Part shown: positions 50,323 to 59,364 of the stretch, one piece after another
Layout: every line of letters starts with the position of its first letter
Numbering within the stretch: the first letter of the stretch is position 1
Assembly (NCBI RefSeq): GCF_001690595.1
Contig: NZ_LZHH01000116.1
Coordinates: 31,372-95,371 of the forward strand
Length of the DNA: 64,000 nucleotides
Reading direction: 5' to 3'
Source: Gilliamella sp. Choc5-1
GTDB lineage: Bacteria > Pseudomonadota > Gammaproteobacteria > Enterobacterales > Orbaceae
Program-made: the position numbers and the translations under genes
Notes under the pieces: generated by a model
The model's input: only the letters and a program-made list of their open reading frames with translations
Databases searched by the model: none
What the model was told of the DNA's origin: nothing

Positions 50323-50823
50323 TTATGCATCCACTCTTGGATCTGGGTGATTCAACACTTCATCAGTTTGAGTTAATCGCCATATTGATAAACGTTGATA
50401 AATATCTTGATCGTGTAAAGCAAGAATTTGCGCAGCAAGTAATGCTGCATTAGCCGCACCAGCTTTACCTATAGCTAAAGTGCCAACAGGAATACCCTTA
50501 GGCATTTGAACAATAGAATAAAGACTATCAACACCACTTAATGCGGCACTTTGCACCGGAACACCCAACACAGGAACAAGCGTTTTAGCGGCTAACATGC
50601 CAGGTAAATGAGCGGCACCTCCAGCACCTGCAATAATCACATTAAATCCTTGCTGAGAAGCATTTTCAGCAAAACGAAATAATTTATCGGGGGTACGATG
50701 AGCAGAAACGATTTCAACATGATAAGGAATTGTTAACGCATCAAGAATATCAGCTGCGTGTTGCATAGTAGTCCAATCGCTTTTGGAACCCATTACAATG
50801 GCAATTCTAGGTTGAGTATGCAT
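50323..50823 (-). CDS. purE: N5-carboxyaminoimidazole ribonucleotide mutase
   Basis: PurE (class I) converts N5-CAIR to CAIR. The 166-aa protein shows [14 protein letters not shown], the [11 protein letters not shown] catalytic His segment and [17 protein letters not shown]. Immediately upstream of purK with the stop adjoining the purK start, giving translational coupling. I did not find a convincing PurR operator in its leader. Confidence 0.96.
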   Translation of the reverse strand: MHTQPRIAIVMGSKSDWTTMQHAADILDALTIPYHVEIVSAHRTPDKLFRFAENASQQGFNVIIAGAGGAAHLPGMLAAKTLVPVLGVPVQSAALSGVDSLYSIVQMPKGIPVGTLAIGKAGAANAALLAAQILALHDQDIYQRLSIWRLTQTDEVLNHPDPRVDA

Positions 50824-51030
50824 AGCAAATATATGAATAATTAAAATGAGATGTATGCGAAGTATACACTAAAATTTAGTTAATGGGTCTTTAAATTCCA
50901 TAAAATTACTCACATATGAAAGCAAAAAGCCCAACTATTTCAGTGAGCTTAAATTCTATGCGCTAAAAACTGCATCTTAGACACTTGACTATTTAAACAT
51001 TCAAGTGTTTATTGTGTTCTTCAAGCTTTT

Positions 51031-51112
51031 CGTGTTGCTGTAATTTGAAGATCCACCCCTAATGCATGAATAATTTTGAGCATAGAGTCAAATCTAGTTT
51101 TTTAGCTGATAA
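51031..51112 (-). pseudogene. Fragment resembling the C-terminus of an XRE-type antitoxin
   Basis: On the minus strand a short frame reads TRFDSMLKIIHALGVDLQI, then TATRKA and a stop. This resembles the end of HTH antitoxins (typical pattern T-x-x-x-L-x-x-I-L-x-A-L-G-x-D-L). Nothing upstream continues the domain, so at best it is a relic. Confidence 0.35.
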
Positions 51113-51181
51113 TGTTTTATATAGGGTCAATGTAAATATTTATTAGCATTTTTAATCTAGCCATTTACTGGCTTGAGCGTA

Positions 51182-51282
51182 TCAAGATTTAGTTTTAATG
51201 ATTTTGCTGTTTGATTCATTTCTGACTCTCCTTTTTACGTTATAAAATAACTTAAATGTCAGATAAAATAAAGACTATTATG
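51182..51282 (-). mobile_element. IS481-like element, left-end fragment
   Basis: The minus strand repeats the left end of the IS481-like copy at 54303: AATAGTCTTTA, CTGACATTTAAGTTATTT, ATAACGTAA, GAGTCAGAAATGAATCAAAC and then only a few codons (MNQTAK) before homology fades. It points away from the autotransporter gene. Confidence 0.7.
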
Positions 51283-51283
51283 T

Positions 51284-51400
51284 TTTTACTTAAAAACAAA
51301 CAGTAAATTAGAAAATCTTTATTTGTCAGCATTAACCATGATTTTTTACTTAAATATGGTGCTTTCCTGAAACTTTTTGACAAAAATGGTACTGTCTTTA
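51284..51400 (+). repeat. Dispersed repeat copy 3 (diverged)
   Basis: Shares TTTTTACTTAAAAA near its left end and CCTGAAACTTTTTGACAAAA near its right end, in the same order as copy 2 at 33341-33535 but shorter and more diverged. Abuts the IS481 left-end fragment. Confidence 0.5.
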
Positions 51401-51526
51401 TTAGTCATGATAAGATCATAAATAATATTAACTATTATTTGGATTAGATAAATTATTTAATATAGATATAAAAAAAGCAGCACCAATTAAGTACTGCTTT
51501 TTCTTTTATTGAATTTTTTAGAATTA

Positions 51527-54124
51527 TTAGAATGAGTAGTTCAAACCAATTTGTGCACCAAGTTGATGATAGTTATTGCTACCAAATCGGTTATTTAATT
51601 GAGCATAACTACTGAGTGATTTAGTTAAATTACCGTTCACACCCACTTTTAATTCCATATAGTTTTTATTTACGTCTGATTCAACATGTTTACCGTTGAT
51701 TTTTACTTCCGGTGAAGAAGAATCATACAACCAGTTAGCTTCTATAAATGGTAATACACCATAACCTTCTTTAGTACTTTGACCATAAAATCTTGCACCA
51801 AGGCGCATTTGCATACCATCACCATTAATATTACTTACCACACCTTGTTTACCTAACTTAAAGTTATGGCTGTCTGACCAAGTATAGCCTAACTGTGCAT
51901 GTGGCTCAAGTAACCAATTTTTATCTACACCTTCGTGAAGAACTAAACCATAACCGGCTTCAGATGATACGGTAATTGCCTTACCATTATAATCGTTTGA
52001 GAAGTGTCTTAATGCCGATAAATGCGTTGAGGTTTTGTTTTTAAACCAACTGTATTGAGCCCATGTGTCAACATATAAACCTGCACCATTTTCTTGCTCA
52101 TTCCAGTTACCATAAATTCCTAAGTTGTAGCCTGTAACGCTTCCATCCCCTTTACGTACACTGTGTTTTTGGTTGGTGTCAGTTGAACTATGACCATAAC
52201 CACCATAAACACCAACTTTGTATTGTTGTTCTGATAATAAATCAACACCCATTTCTAGTACTGAGGTTCGAATGTTTACAGATTGTTTGCCTCCAAATAA
52301 ATCACTTTGTGTGCGATTATATTTGTAACTCATCCAAACATTCGATTCTGGTACATAAATTGATGTATCTCTATCATGTGCACTGTGACGGAACATATTT
52401 AATGCCGCCATCTGATTGGCAAATACAGAACCTGCCACTGGTGATTTACGGACATTTGAAAATGCATTGGTGTATTTTATTACTAAATGGCCATTCTCAT
52501 CCTTACCAACTATGTAATCAAAGGCGCTATCTGGTTTTTCAATAACGTTCCATTCAGCTTCGTCATTTCCATTAACATCAATAAAATCGGTAATTTCACC
52601 TTTATCGATATTTTTACTATTGATTTCTACAATATTGATATCTGTTTTACCACTTGCATTACCTTTTACCACCATTTTGTCTGATGTTTCTTTTTCAAGA
52701 TCAGTATAAATATTTAGTTTGCCATTATCACCATGGTAATCACCATCAACGGTTAATACTGTATCTGCCGAGTTTTTACCTAAATCAATAGTACCACCAT
52801 TAACTACATTGCCCACTGTTTGATTATAATCATTTAAATTTAGTGAACCATCTTTACCAATATTATAATCAGAATCAGGGCTAAAGACATTTTCACCATT
52901 TGCATTCCAAGAACCACCGGTTATATTGGTTTTGCCTTTATAAGTATGTTTACCATTAACAAAGTTATCACCTGAAACAACGTTAACTTGACCCTCACCG
53001 CTTATATCCCATGATACTTGGTAATCGCCATCAGTATGATTGAAATTTAACTGACCGTCATCCTCTAAATTGATGATAGGAGTATCAATCGTACCGGCTT
53101 TTTCCGCTTCTTTACCAATAGCTCCACCGATATTTACTGCACCATTTTTTCCGATAAGTATACCTTCATTATCACCATTTGCATCGGCTTTGACTTTCAT
53201 GGTTGCATTATTAGAGACAGTTATCTCACTTGTTAAATCAGTTTTGGTGTGATTAAACACTTTTACTTTTTTCGTGGCATTTAATTGTGAACCTTCACCA
53301 TCAACTAAAATTTTACCATGTCTAACAATTAATTCTTTATAAGCGTCTCCATCTTCAACATTCAGACTTCCGCCGTTAGTAATATTGATTTCACCATAAC
53401 CTTTCTTATTTGTATTTTGAGTTCCAAGCCTCAGACCTGTAGAATTGAAAGCCGAGCCTTGGCCATCAATATTTATAATTGCATTTCCATCTTCATTACC
53501 TATAAATGTACCTCTAGAAGAATTAACGACACCTCCATCAAGTATATTAACTACAGCATTACCATCATTAGCTATACTTATATCATGACGTTGACTTAAT
53601 ACACTACCGTTACCAGATACAGTTACTTTTGCATTAGAGCTACTATCATACGCAATACTCGTTGAAGCCCATCCTGTATTTGTAAAAGTGCCGCCGTTTG
53701 TGATTAAAATATCAGCATCACCCCCCCCCCCTAAATAAATACTACCCACAGCACTGGTAAGATGCCCATTATCAAGTATTAACTGACCTGAACTACCTTC
53801 ATTTTTTCCTACCATGATTCTCTTTGTTGTAAGTGAACCTTGATCACTAATAGTCAAGCTTCCTGTACCATCCATACCTACAAAATATTCATCAGTGCTA
53901 ACCCCGCCTTGAATGGTTCCAGAGCCGTCACCTTTTATTGTTTCATTTGATTCTATCGGTATTATTGCCGCTAAAGCACCACCTGCAATAAATGTTGATA
54001 TAGCTCCTGCTACAGCTGTTTTAATTAGTAAAGATTTTGCTTTTTTCCCTTTACCTTTAGCTAGTTCAGATACAGCTAGACATTCTCCTTGCTGATTTTT
54101 TATAACTCCATAAATTTTATTCAT
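51527..54124 (-). CDS. ESPR-type autotransporter adhesin (AIDA-like), with a poly-G tract
   Basis: An 865-aa type Va autotransporter. The N-terminus (MNKIYGVIKNQQGE ... VSELAKGKGKKAK) is an extended signal peptide region followed by a hydrophobic signal core (about residues 30-52). The passenger (about 53-590) is built of short beta-helix-like repeats rich in Gly, Asn, Asp and Ser (patterns such as ITNGGSLNVEDGD and VSGNGSVL). The C-terminal ~275 residues form the beta-barrel translocator, from FANQMAALNMFRHSAHDRD to the terminal AQIGLNYSF with a C-terminal Phe. Codons 132-135 (LGGGGDAD) are encoded by 11 consecutive G (53721-53731 on the + strand), in frame here. The gene is flanked by IS481-like ends. 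Likely a surface adhesin or biofilm factor. Confidence 0.92.
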   Translation of the reverse strand: MNKIYGVIKNQQGECLAVSELAKGKGKKAKSLLIKTAVAGAISTFIAGGALAAIIPIESNETIKGDGSGTIQGGVSTDEYFVGMDGTGSLTISDQGSLTTKRIMVGKNEGSSGQLILDNGHLTSAVGSIYLGGGGDADILITNGGTFTNTGWASTSIAYDSSSNAKVTVSGNGSVLSQRHDISIANDGNAVVNILDGGVVNSSRGTFIGNEDGNAIINIDGQGSAFNSTGLRLGTQNTNKKGYGEINITNGGSLNVEDGDAYKELIVRHGKILVDGEGSQLNATKKVKVFNHTKTDLTSEITVSNNATMKVKADANGDNEGILIGKNGAVNIGGAIGKEAEKAGTIDTPIINLEDDGQLNFNHTDGDYQVSWDISGEGQVNVVSGDNFVNGKHTYKGKTNITGGSWNANGENVFSPDSDYNIGKDGSLNLNDYNQTVGNVVNGGTIDLGKNSADTVLTVDGDYHGDNGKLNIYTDLEKETSDKMVVKGNASGKTDINIVEINSKNIDKGEITDFIDVNGNDEAEWNVIEKPDSAFDYIVGKDENGHLVIKYTNAFSNVRKSPVAGSVFANQMAALNMFRHSAHDRDTSIYVPESNVWMSYKYNRTQSDLFGGKQSVNIRTSVLEMGVDLLSEQQYKVGVYGGYGHSSTDTNQKHSVRKGDGSVTGYNLGIYGNWNEQENGAGLYVDTWAQYSWFKNKTSTHLSALRHFSNDYNGKAITVSSEAGYGLVLHEGVDKNWLLEPHAQLGYTWSDSHNFKLGKQGVVSNINGDGMQMRLGARFYGQSTKEGYGVLPFIEANWLYDSSSPEVKINGKHVESDVNKNYMELKVGVNGNLTKSLSSYAQLNNRFGSNNYHQLGAQIGLNYSF
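53721..53731 (-). repeat. Homopolymeric G11 tract inside the autotransporter ORF
   Basis: Eleven consecutive C on the + strand (G on the coding strand) in an otherwise AT-rich genome, about 130 codons into the ORF. A one-base change would shift the frame before the passenger and barrel. Typical of slipped-strand phase variation. Confidence 0.85.
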
Positions 54125-54184
54125 TAAAAATTTTCCCTTTTCTATTGTTAAACCTAAATATAATTCGTGATAACAGTAAGAATT

Positions 54185-54200
54185 ATACTACTAGTAGTAT
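54185..54200. promoter_or_regulatory. 16-bp perfect palindrome upstream of the autotransporter
   Basis: ATACTACTAGTAGTAT, 61 bp upstream of the autotransporter ATG, next to CGATCG and an AATCA/TGATT inverted repeat. Candidate operator; no known regulator consensus is recognised. Confidence 0.35.
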
Positions 54201-54302
54201 CGATCGAATTGGTAAATTAATCAACATTTGATTGATCGATATTAACTTTGATTATAAAAGATTAGTATCATCAAATTTTTAATTTAAAGGTGGTTTAATA
54301 GT

Positions 54303-55273
54303 TAATAGTCTTTACTTAACCTGACATTTAAGTTATTTCATAACGTAATAAGGTGAGTCAGAAATGAATCAAACCGCCAAAATCATTAAACCTAAATTAG
54401 GACTTTTAGAATTAGCTAAGCAACTCGGTAACGTTCAATAAGCTTGCAAAGTCATGGGATACAGTCGAGATAGTTATTATCGCTTTAAAAAACTGTATGA
54501 GCAAGGGGGTGAGTTTGCACTTCAAGAAATCAGTCGTAAAAAGCCTATCGAAAAAAATCGGGTAGAGCCACATATAGAACAAGCCGTTGTCAATATGGCC
54601 TATGAATATCTAGCTTATGGACAGCATAAAGTTACCAATCAACTCCGTCGGGTTATTTATGTGCACAAGATACCTATTACGTAGGGCATATTAAAGGCAT
54701 AGGGAAAATATACCAACAAACATTTATTGATACCTATTCCAGACTCGCTTTTGCTAAAGTCTATACCGAGAAAAACAGTCTGATTGCTGCCGATATGCTC
54801 AATGATAAAGTCCTTCCTTTCTTTGACAGCGAACAAGTGCCGCTGTTACGCATTCTTACAGACCGAGGTACGGAATATAATGTCCATAAGGAGAGCCATG
54901 CTTATGAGCTTTATCTTAATCTAGAAGATATTGAACACACCAAGACCAAAGCCTACAGCCCACAAACAAACGGTATTTGTGAGCGATTCCATAAGACGAT
55001 GAAAACAGAATGTTATGATATTTTATTTCGGCGTAAGATTTACACGCAATTGAGTGAAATACAAAACGATATTGAGCAATGGCTTGAATTTTACAATCGA
55101 GAAAGAGCGCATTCAGGAAAATATTTTTATGGGAAGACACCATGGCAAACATGGAATGATGCAAAGAGGTTGGTTAAGGAAAAGCAATTGGAGAATTTAT
55201 TTTGCTCATCAGACACGCATTTTGTTAAAATAAAAGCCGATGAGTAATATGTGTCTGTCAGATTAAGTTTGAT
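54303..55273 (+). mobile_element. IS481-family insertion sequence, degraded copy
   Basis: About 970 bp bounded by imperfect inverted repeats (left ACTTAACCTGACA; right, inverted, ACTTAATCTGACA). It carries one transposase gene that is broken by a stop and an internal deletion. The right end is shared with the second copy at 56321. Confidence 0.82.
54364..55247 (+). pseudogene. IS481-family transposase pseudogene
   Basis: The frame opens MNQTAKIIKPKLGLLELAK, meets a TAA at 54439-54441, and continues in frame with [20 protein letters not shown] (HTH domain) to [13 protein letters not shown]. Around 54650-54662 about 70 residues are missing and the frame shifts. The rest is the DDE integrase core: [30 protein letters not shown] and NGICERFHKTMK, ending HFVKIKADE. 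Two or more lesions make it non-functional. Family assignment is firm from the core motifs. Confidence 0.85.
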
Positions 55274-55285
55274 CCACTACAATTC

Positions 55286-56260
55286 TTAATTATTGTGACA
55301 TTTTACGACTCCTTGTCTATCACGATTTTTACATGAAATCGATTCCAATAACTTGAAGTGCCCACTATCATCAATTTTATAATGTCTCCATTTTTCAATA
55401 CGTTGTGTTTCGTCACTACCAACATTATTTAATAACCAAACATTCTTAAAATTTTTATCAATATTCAAAAATATTTCGAAATCAAACTCTCCATGCTGCT
55501 TTTTAGTTAAATTGTATCAATATTCTCCTCTTTGATATATCTCTTTCTTTTTGTTAAATAAAGTGTCACTAACTTTACCAAAGTATTGACCTAATTCGTT
55601 TAAATCACACTCATTGGCAAAGTAAGAATTATAATAAGATCCATCATCGGGAAAATCACACTTCTTATTCATATCCTCTACAATTTTTTTATTTGTCAAC
55701 ATGGGATGACCAAACCAACTAAATTCCCGATTTGGTATCTTATAATTAAATCCTCAATAAGTTATGGGCGATTCATTATTTTTTTTCAATTGCTTCGAAA
55801 ATATTATTAAGTGATCTGACTTAGTTAGAAAAACAAAATAATTATCGATCTCTATTAAATCAGTTAAACCCGCTTTCAAGCATAAATTATCGTCATGATT
55901 ATTAGGAAAGTTTATTGCCGCAAATTGATCTCCTAAAAGGATCCCTTCTTCTGAGAAAATTTTTTTATATTTTTCTACTTTTTCTGGAGTTTTCCAATAA
56001 GATAAAGGTGTAGTAAGACTTGCTGATGTTTCATAGTGGATAAGACAAATTTTATCAACTATAAGATCTCCATCAATTAATATTAGTTTAATTCGCGAAT
56101 AATTTTCTGTTAAAAATTGTCTGTCATAATCTAATTCATTACCAAAAACAGAATTTTTGGAAACTTTATAATAATCCCAAATATCCGGTGATTCATTTGA
56201 ATGTACATTTCCTACAGAAAAAATAAAAAATACAATAAAAGTTAAAAAAATTTTTTTCAT
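55286..56260 (-). pseudogene. Exported protein gene with two in-frame TGA codons
   Basis: Three consecutive ORFs (56260-55754, 55702-55517, 55468-55286) lie in one continuous reading frame separated only by TGA codons at 55754-55756 (...SPITY, stop, GFNYK) and at about 55517-55519 (...QRGEY, stop, YNLTK). Joined they encode about 324 residues: a signal peptide (KKIFLTFIVFFIFSVGNVHS) followed by a Cys-containing periplasmic or secreted domain of no recognised family. There is no frameshift. It lies between two converging IS481-like copies. Best explained as a decaying gene; the first 168 codons could still give a secreted product. Confidence 0.65.
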
Positions 56261-56320
56261 TTCACATTATCCTGCTAATTTAAATTTTCGAATTGTCCTA
56301 TTACTTTAATATGTAGTAGC

Positions 56321-56814
56321 TCAAACTTAATCTGACAGACACATATTACTCATCGGCTTTCATTTTAACAAAATGCGTGCCCGATGAGCAAAATAAATTC
56401 TCCAATTGCGTTTCCTTAACCAACCCCTTTGCATCATTCCATGTTTGCCATGGTGTCTTCCCATAACAATATTTTCCTGAATGCGCTCTTTCTCGATTGT
56501 AAAATTCAAGCCATTGCTCAATATCGTTTTGTATTTCACTCAATTGCGTGTAAATCTTACGCCGAAATAAAATATCATAACATTCTGTTTTCATCGTCTT
56601 ATGGAATCGCTCACAAATACCGTTTGTTTGTGGGATGTAGGCTTTGGTCTTGGTGTGTTCAATATCTTCTAGATTAAGATAAAGCTCATAAGCATGGCTC
56701 TCCTTATGGCCATTATATTCCGTACCTCGGTCGGTAAGAATGCGTAAAAGTGGCACTTGTTCGCTGTCAAAGAAAGGAAGGACTTTATCATTGAGCATAT
56801 CGGCAGCTGGATCG
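56321..56814 (-). mobile_element. IS481-family element, truncated copy with intact right end
   Basis: Minus-strand copy of the last ~490 bp of the element at 54303-55273, near-identical (ADMLNDKVLPFFDSEQ, LTDRGTEYNGHKES, CERFHKTMKTECYD, ending FVKMKADE). It ends at the same inverted repeat and is cut at about 56814, where unrelated DNA begins. The ORF reading through the junction is chimeric and not a real gene. Confidence 0.82.
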
Positions 56815-56886
56815 GCTACACTAAGTAGTACCAGTTTTATAAGGTCATTGTTATGATAAACTAAAAAATAAGAGAAGGTAACAACA

Positions 56887-56967
56887 ATGGCAGTCGATTC
56901 ATCACGAAGAGCAAAACGTAGCTTTACTAACGAGTTCAAAAAACAAATGGTCATACCACTACTTTAA
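56887..56967 (+). pseudogene. IS3-like OrfA N-terminal fragment
   Basis: With a GAAGG ribosome site, the + strand encodes MAVDSSRRAKRSFTNEFKKQ, then MV, and breaks off after 26 codons. The RRSFTxEFKxxxV pattern is the start of IS3-family OrfA (HTH). Abuts the truncated IS481 copy. Confidence 0.55.
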
Positions 56968-56977
56968 TTTATAAAAA

Positions 56978-57433
56978 TCAGACGGCTTTTAGGTCATTTA
57001 TATCTATTCGTAACCAGTTAAAAGGTTTAGAGAATTCATCAAATGACGAAACTAATTCGGTATCTTCATAGGTTTCAATATCTTCTACTTTTAATAAATC
57101 CATACATTTTTTATTTGCTGTCATCAATGGAAAATCTGGACCTGCAATAAACATTGGATGTTCATGAATAAGTAAAAAGATGGCTTTTTCTAACGCTGGA
57201 TGATCAGAAGGTTTAATAATTTCAATCGACTCTATTATTTCCTTGCTGCTCTCTTTGAAGGATAGATATAAGGTACAATGATTGCATATAATCATATCTT
57301 CATAAACTTCATCACCATAATCTAATAAATATTCTTCGTCATCTTTTTTAGTACAATACGGGCTGAACGCATTTAAAACAATATCTTGTGTAACACTGTC
57401 ATCCATTGCAATGATACTATATTCTATTCCCAT
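56978..57433 (-). CDS. Hypothetical acidic protein, 151 aa
   Basis: A soluble 151-aa protein with no signal peptide, beginning MGIEYSIIAMDDSVTQDIV and rich in Asp and Glu. It contains a CNHC pair (MIICNHCTLYLSF) and ends SSFDEFSKPFNWLRIDINDL. I recognise no family. Small, acidic proteins of this kind are often immunity proteins for polymorphic toxins, but no toxin is adjacent. A good ribosome site (AAGGAGAG) precedes the ATG, supporting a real gene. Confidence 0.65.
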   Translation of the reverse strand: MGIEYSIIAMDDSVTQDIVLNAFSPYCTKKDDEEYLLDYGDEVYEDMIICNHCTLYLSFKESSKEIIESIEIIKPSDHPALEKAIFLLIHEHPMFIAGPDFPLMTANKKCMDLLKVEDIETYEDTELVSSFDEFSKPFNWLRIDINDLKAV

Positions 57434-57528
57434 GAATCTCTCCTTAAATAGTTATAATTCAAATAAAATATTTACACACTATAAGTATAACAACACAGTT
57501 AAATAAAAATAGTAAGTTGTTTGCGTAT

Positions 57529-59361
57529 CTATTCTACCGTTACTGATTTTGCTAAATTACGAGGCTGATCGACATCGGTTCCTTTGATCAAAGCAACATG
57601 ATACGCAAGTAGTTGTGTAGGTACTGTGTAATATATTGGTGCAGTAAGTTCTTCAATATGGGGTAGGTTTATAATGTGCATGGTGTCATCACTAACAAAT
57701 TCCGAATCTTCTTGGGCAAAAACATACAGTTGACCGCCACGCGCTCGAACTTCTTCTATATTAGATTTTAATTTTTCTAGCATTTCGTTGGTTGGTGCCA
57801 TAACAATCACTGGCATATCAGCATCAATTAATGCAAGTGGACCATGTTTGAGTTCACCAGCAGCATAGGCTTCAGCGTGAATATAAGATATTTCTTTGAG
57901 CTTTAGCGAAGCTTCCATAGCGATTGGATACTCATCACCTCGACCTAAGAATAGCGCATGATGTTTATCCACAAAATGACTAGCTAGTTTTTTTATTTGA
58001 GGTTCTGCTGTGAGCACCTGTTCAATGCGGTTTGGTAGGACTTGTAGTGCATGCACAATAGCTTGCTCAGTACTTTCAGCCATATTATTTATGCGTCCTA
58101 ATTTAGCAACTAGTAGCAATAAAACCGTTAATTGTGTGGTAAAGGCTTTAGTTGACGCAACACCGATTTCAACCCCCGCCTTGGTTAATAGAACTAAATC
58201 TGCTTCGCGCACTAGTGTTGAGGCAGCCACATTACAGATAGCAAGGGTGCTTAGGTAATTATTTTCTTTGGCTAATCGCAATGCAGCGAGTGTGTCAGCC
58301 GTTTCACCAGATTGTGAAAGGGTGATAAATAAGCTATTTTTGCGACGAGCTGGATTTCGATAACGGAATTCTGATGCAATCTCGACATCACAAGGAATTC
58401 CTGCTAAAGCTTCAAACCAATAACGTGCAACCATACCTGCATTATAAGCAGTACCACAGGCAACAATTTGAACATGCTCAACCTGTTTAAGGATGGCTTT
58501 GGCTTCATCACCAAGTTCGGACAAATCAACTTTACCATGTACCATGCGACCTTCAAGCGTATTTTTTATTGCATTAGGTTGTTCGTAGATCTCTTTTTGC
58601 ATGTAATGGCTGTAGCCTGCTTTACTACCCGCATCATACTTTGCATCAGATTCTAAACATGGTCTTGCTACTTTTTGATGATTTTTGTCTAAGATTGTTA
58701 CTTTTCGGTGAGTGATAAGTGCGATATCACCTTCTTCCAAATAGATGAATTGGCGAGTGACGGGTAATAGTGCTAATTGATCGGATGCGATAAAGTTCTC
58801 TCCTACGCCACAACCTATAACTAAAGGACTGCCTGAACGTGCCGCAACCAGTATATCTGGATTGCGAGTGTCTATAATGACTGTACCGTAAGCCCCTCGT
58901 AGTTGTGGAATAGCTTTTTGTACAGCGTCAAATAAGGAACAATCTTCTGTTGATATAATGTTATGAATTAAGTGGGCAATAACTTCAGTATCCGTTTCTG
59001 AACGAAATTGATAACCTTTGGCGATCAGCTTTTCACGTAGTGGTTCAAAATTTTCGATAATTCCATTATGCACAACGGCAATAAAACCAGATACATGTGG
59101 ATGAGCATTGTGTTCAGCTGGTTCACCATGAGTTGCCCAGCGAGTATGAGCAATTCCTGTAGATCCTTCTAGTGGATGCTGTTCAATGGCATCTTTAAGT
59201 GCTTGTACTTTGCCAACACGACGAACGCGTTGTAATTCACCTTGTGGTGAAATAATTGCCAGTCCTGCTGAGTCATAACCACGATATTCTAATCGTTTTA
59301 AACCTTCTAATAATATTTCAGCAACATCACGTTTGGCGATAGCACCTACAATTCCACACAT
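57529..59361 (-). CDS. glmS: Glutamine-fructose-6-phosphate aminotransferase (isomerizing)
   Basis: GlmS makes glucosamine-6-phosphate, the entry to peptidoglycan and LPS amino sugars. The 610-aa protein starts [20 protein letters not shown], so Cys1 of the mature glutaminase domain is present. Two SIS sugar-isomerase domains follow ([35 protein letters not shown]) and the end is [13 protein letters not shown]. It lies 3 bp after glmU on the same strand, the conserved glmUS operon. No glmS ribozyme is expected in this lineage and none was seen. Confidence 0.97.
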   Translation of the reverse strand: MCGIVGAIAKRDVAEILLEGLKRLEYRGYDSAGLAIISPQGELQRVRRVGKVQALKDAIEQHPLEGSTGIAHTRWATHGEPAEHNAHPHVSGFIAVVHNGIIENFEPLREKLIAKGYQFRSETDTEVIAHLIHNIISTEDCSLFDAVQKAIPQLRGAYGTVIIDTRNPDILVAARSGSPLVIGCGVGENFIASDQLALLPVTRQFIYLEEGDIALITHRKVTILDKNHQKVARPCLESDAKYDAGSKAGYSHYMQKEIYEQPNAIKNTLEGRMVHGKVDLSELGDEAKAILKQVEHVQIVACGTAYNAGMVARYWFEALAGIPCDVEIASEFRYRNPARRKNSLFITLSQSGETADTLAALRLAKENNYLSTLAICNVAASTLVREADLVLLTKAGVEIGVASTKAFTTQLTVLLLLVAKLGRINNMAESTEQAIVHALQVLPNRIEQVLTAEPQIKKLASHFVDKHHALFLGRGDEYPIAMEASLKLKEISYIHAEAYAAGELKHGPLALIDADMPVIVMAPTNEMLEKLKSNIEEVRARGGQLYVFAQEDSEFVSDDTMHIINLPHIEELTAPIYYTVPTQLLAYHVALIKGTDVDQPRNLAKSVTVE

Positions 59362-59364
59362 ATC

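Larger units (their letters stand above)
50824..51526. other. Gene-poor accessory region with antitoxin and IS fragments
   Basis: About 700 bp between purE and the autotransporter. It holds a short antitoxin-like relic, the 5' end of an IS481-like element and the third copy of the dispersed repeat, in that order. No intact gene. Confidence 0.5.

Noticed and set aside
52183..52545. 120-codon plus-strand ORF in the autotransporter barrel
   Set aside because: Antisense to the conserved beta-barrel; His/Leu-rich translation typical of a shadow.
55286..56260. UGA reassigned to Trp in this genome
   Set aside because: TGA serves as the normal stop in well-defined genes here (e.g. mutS), and Trp is encoded by TGG throughout; only local recoding or decay remains possible.
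56346..56954. 202-aa ORF taken as a complete transposase
   Set aside because: Its first ~45 codons come from unrelated DNA antisense to an IS3 fragment; it is a chimeric read-through of a truncated IS481 copy.
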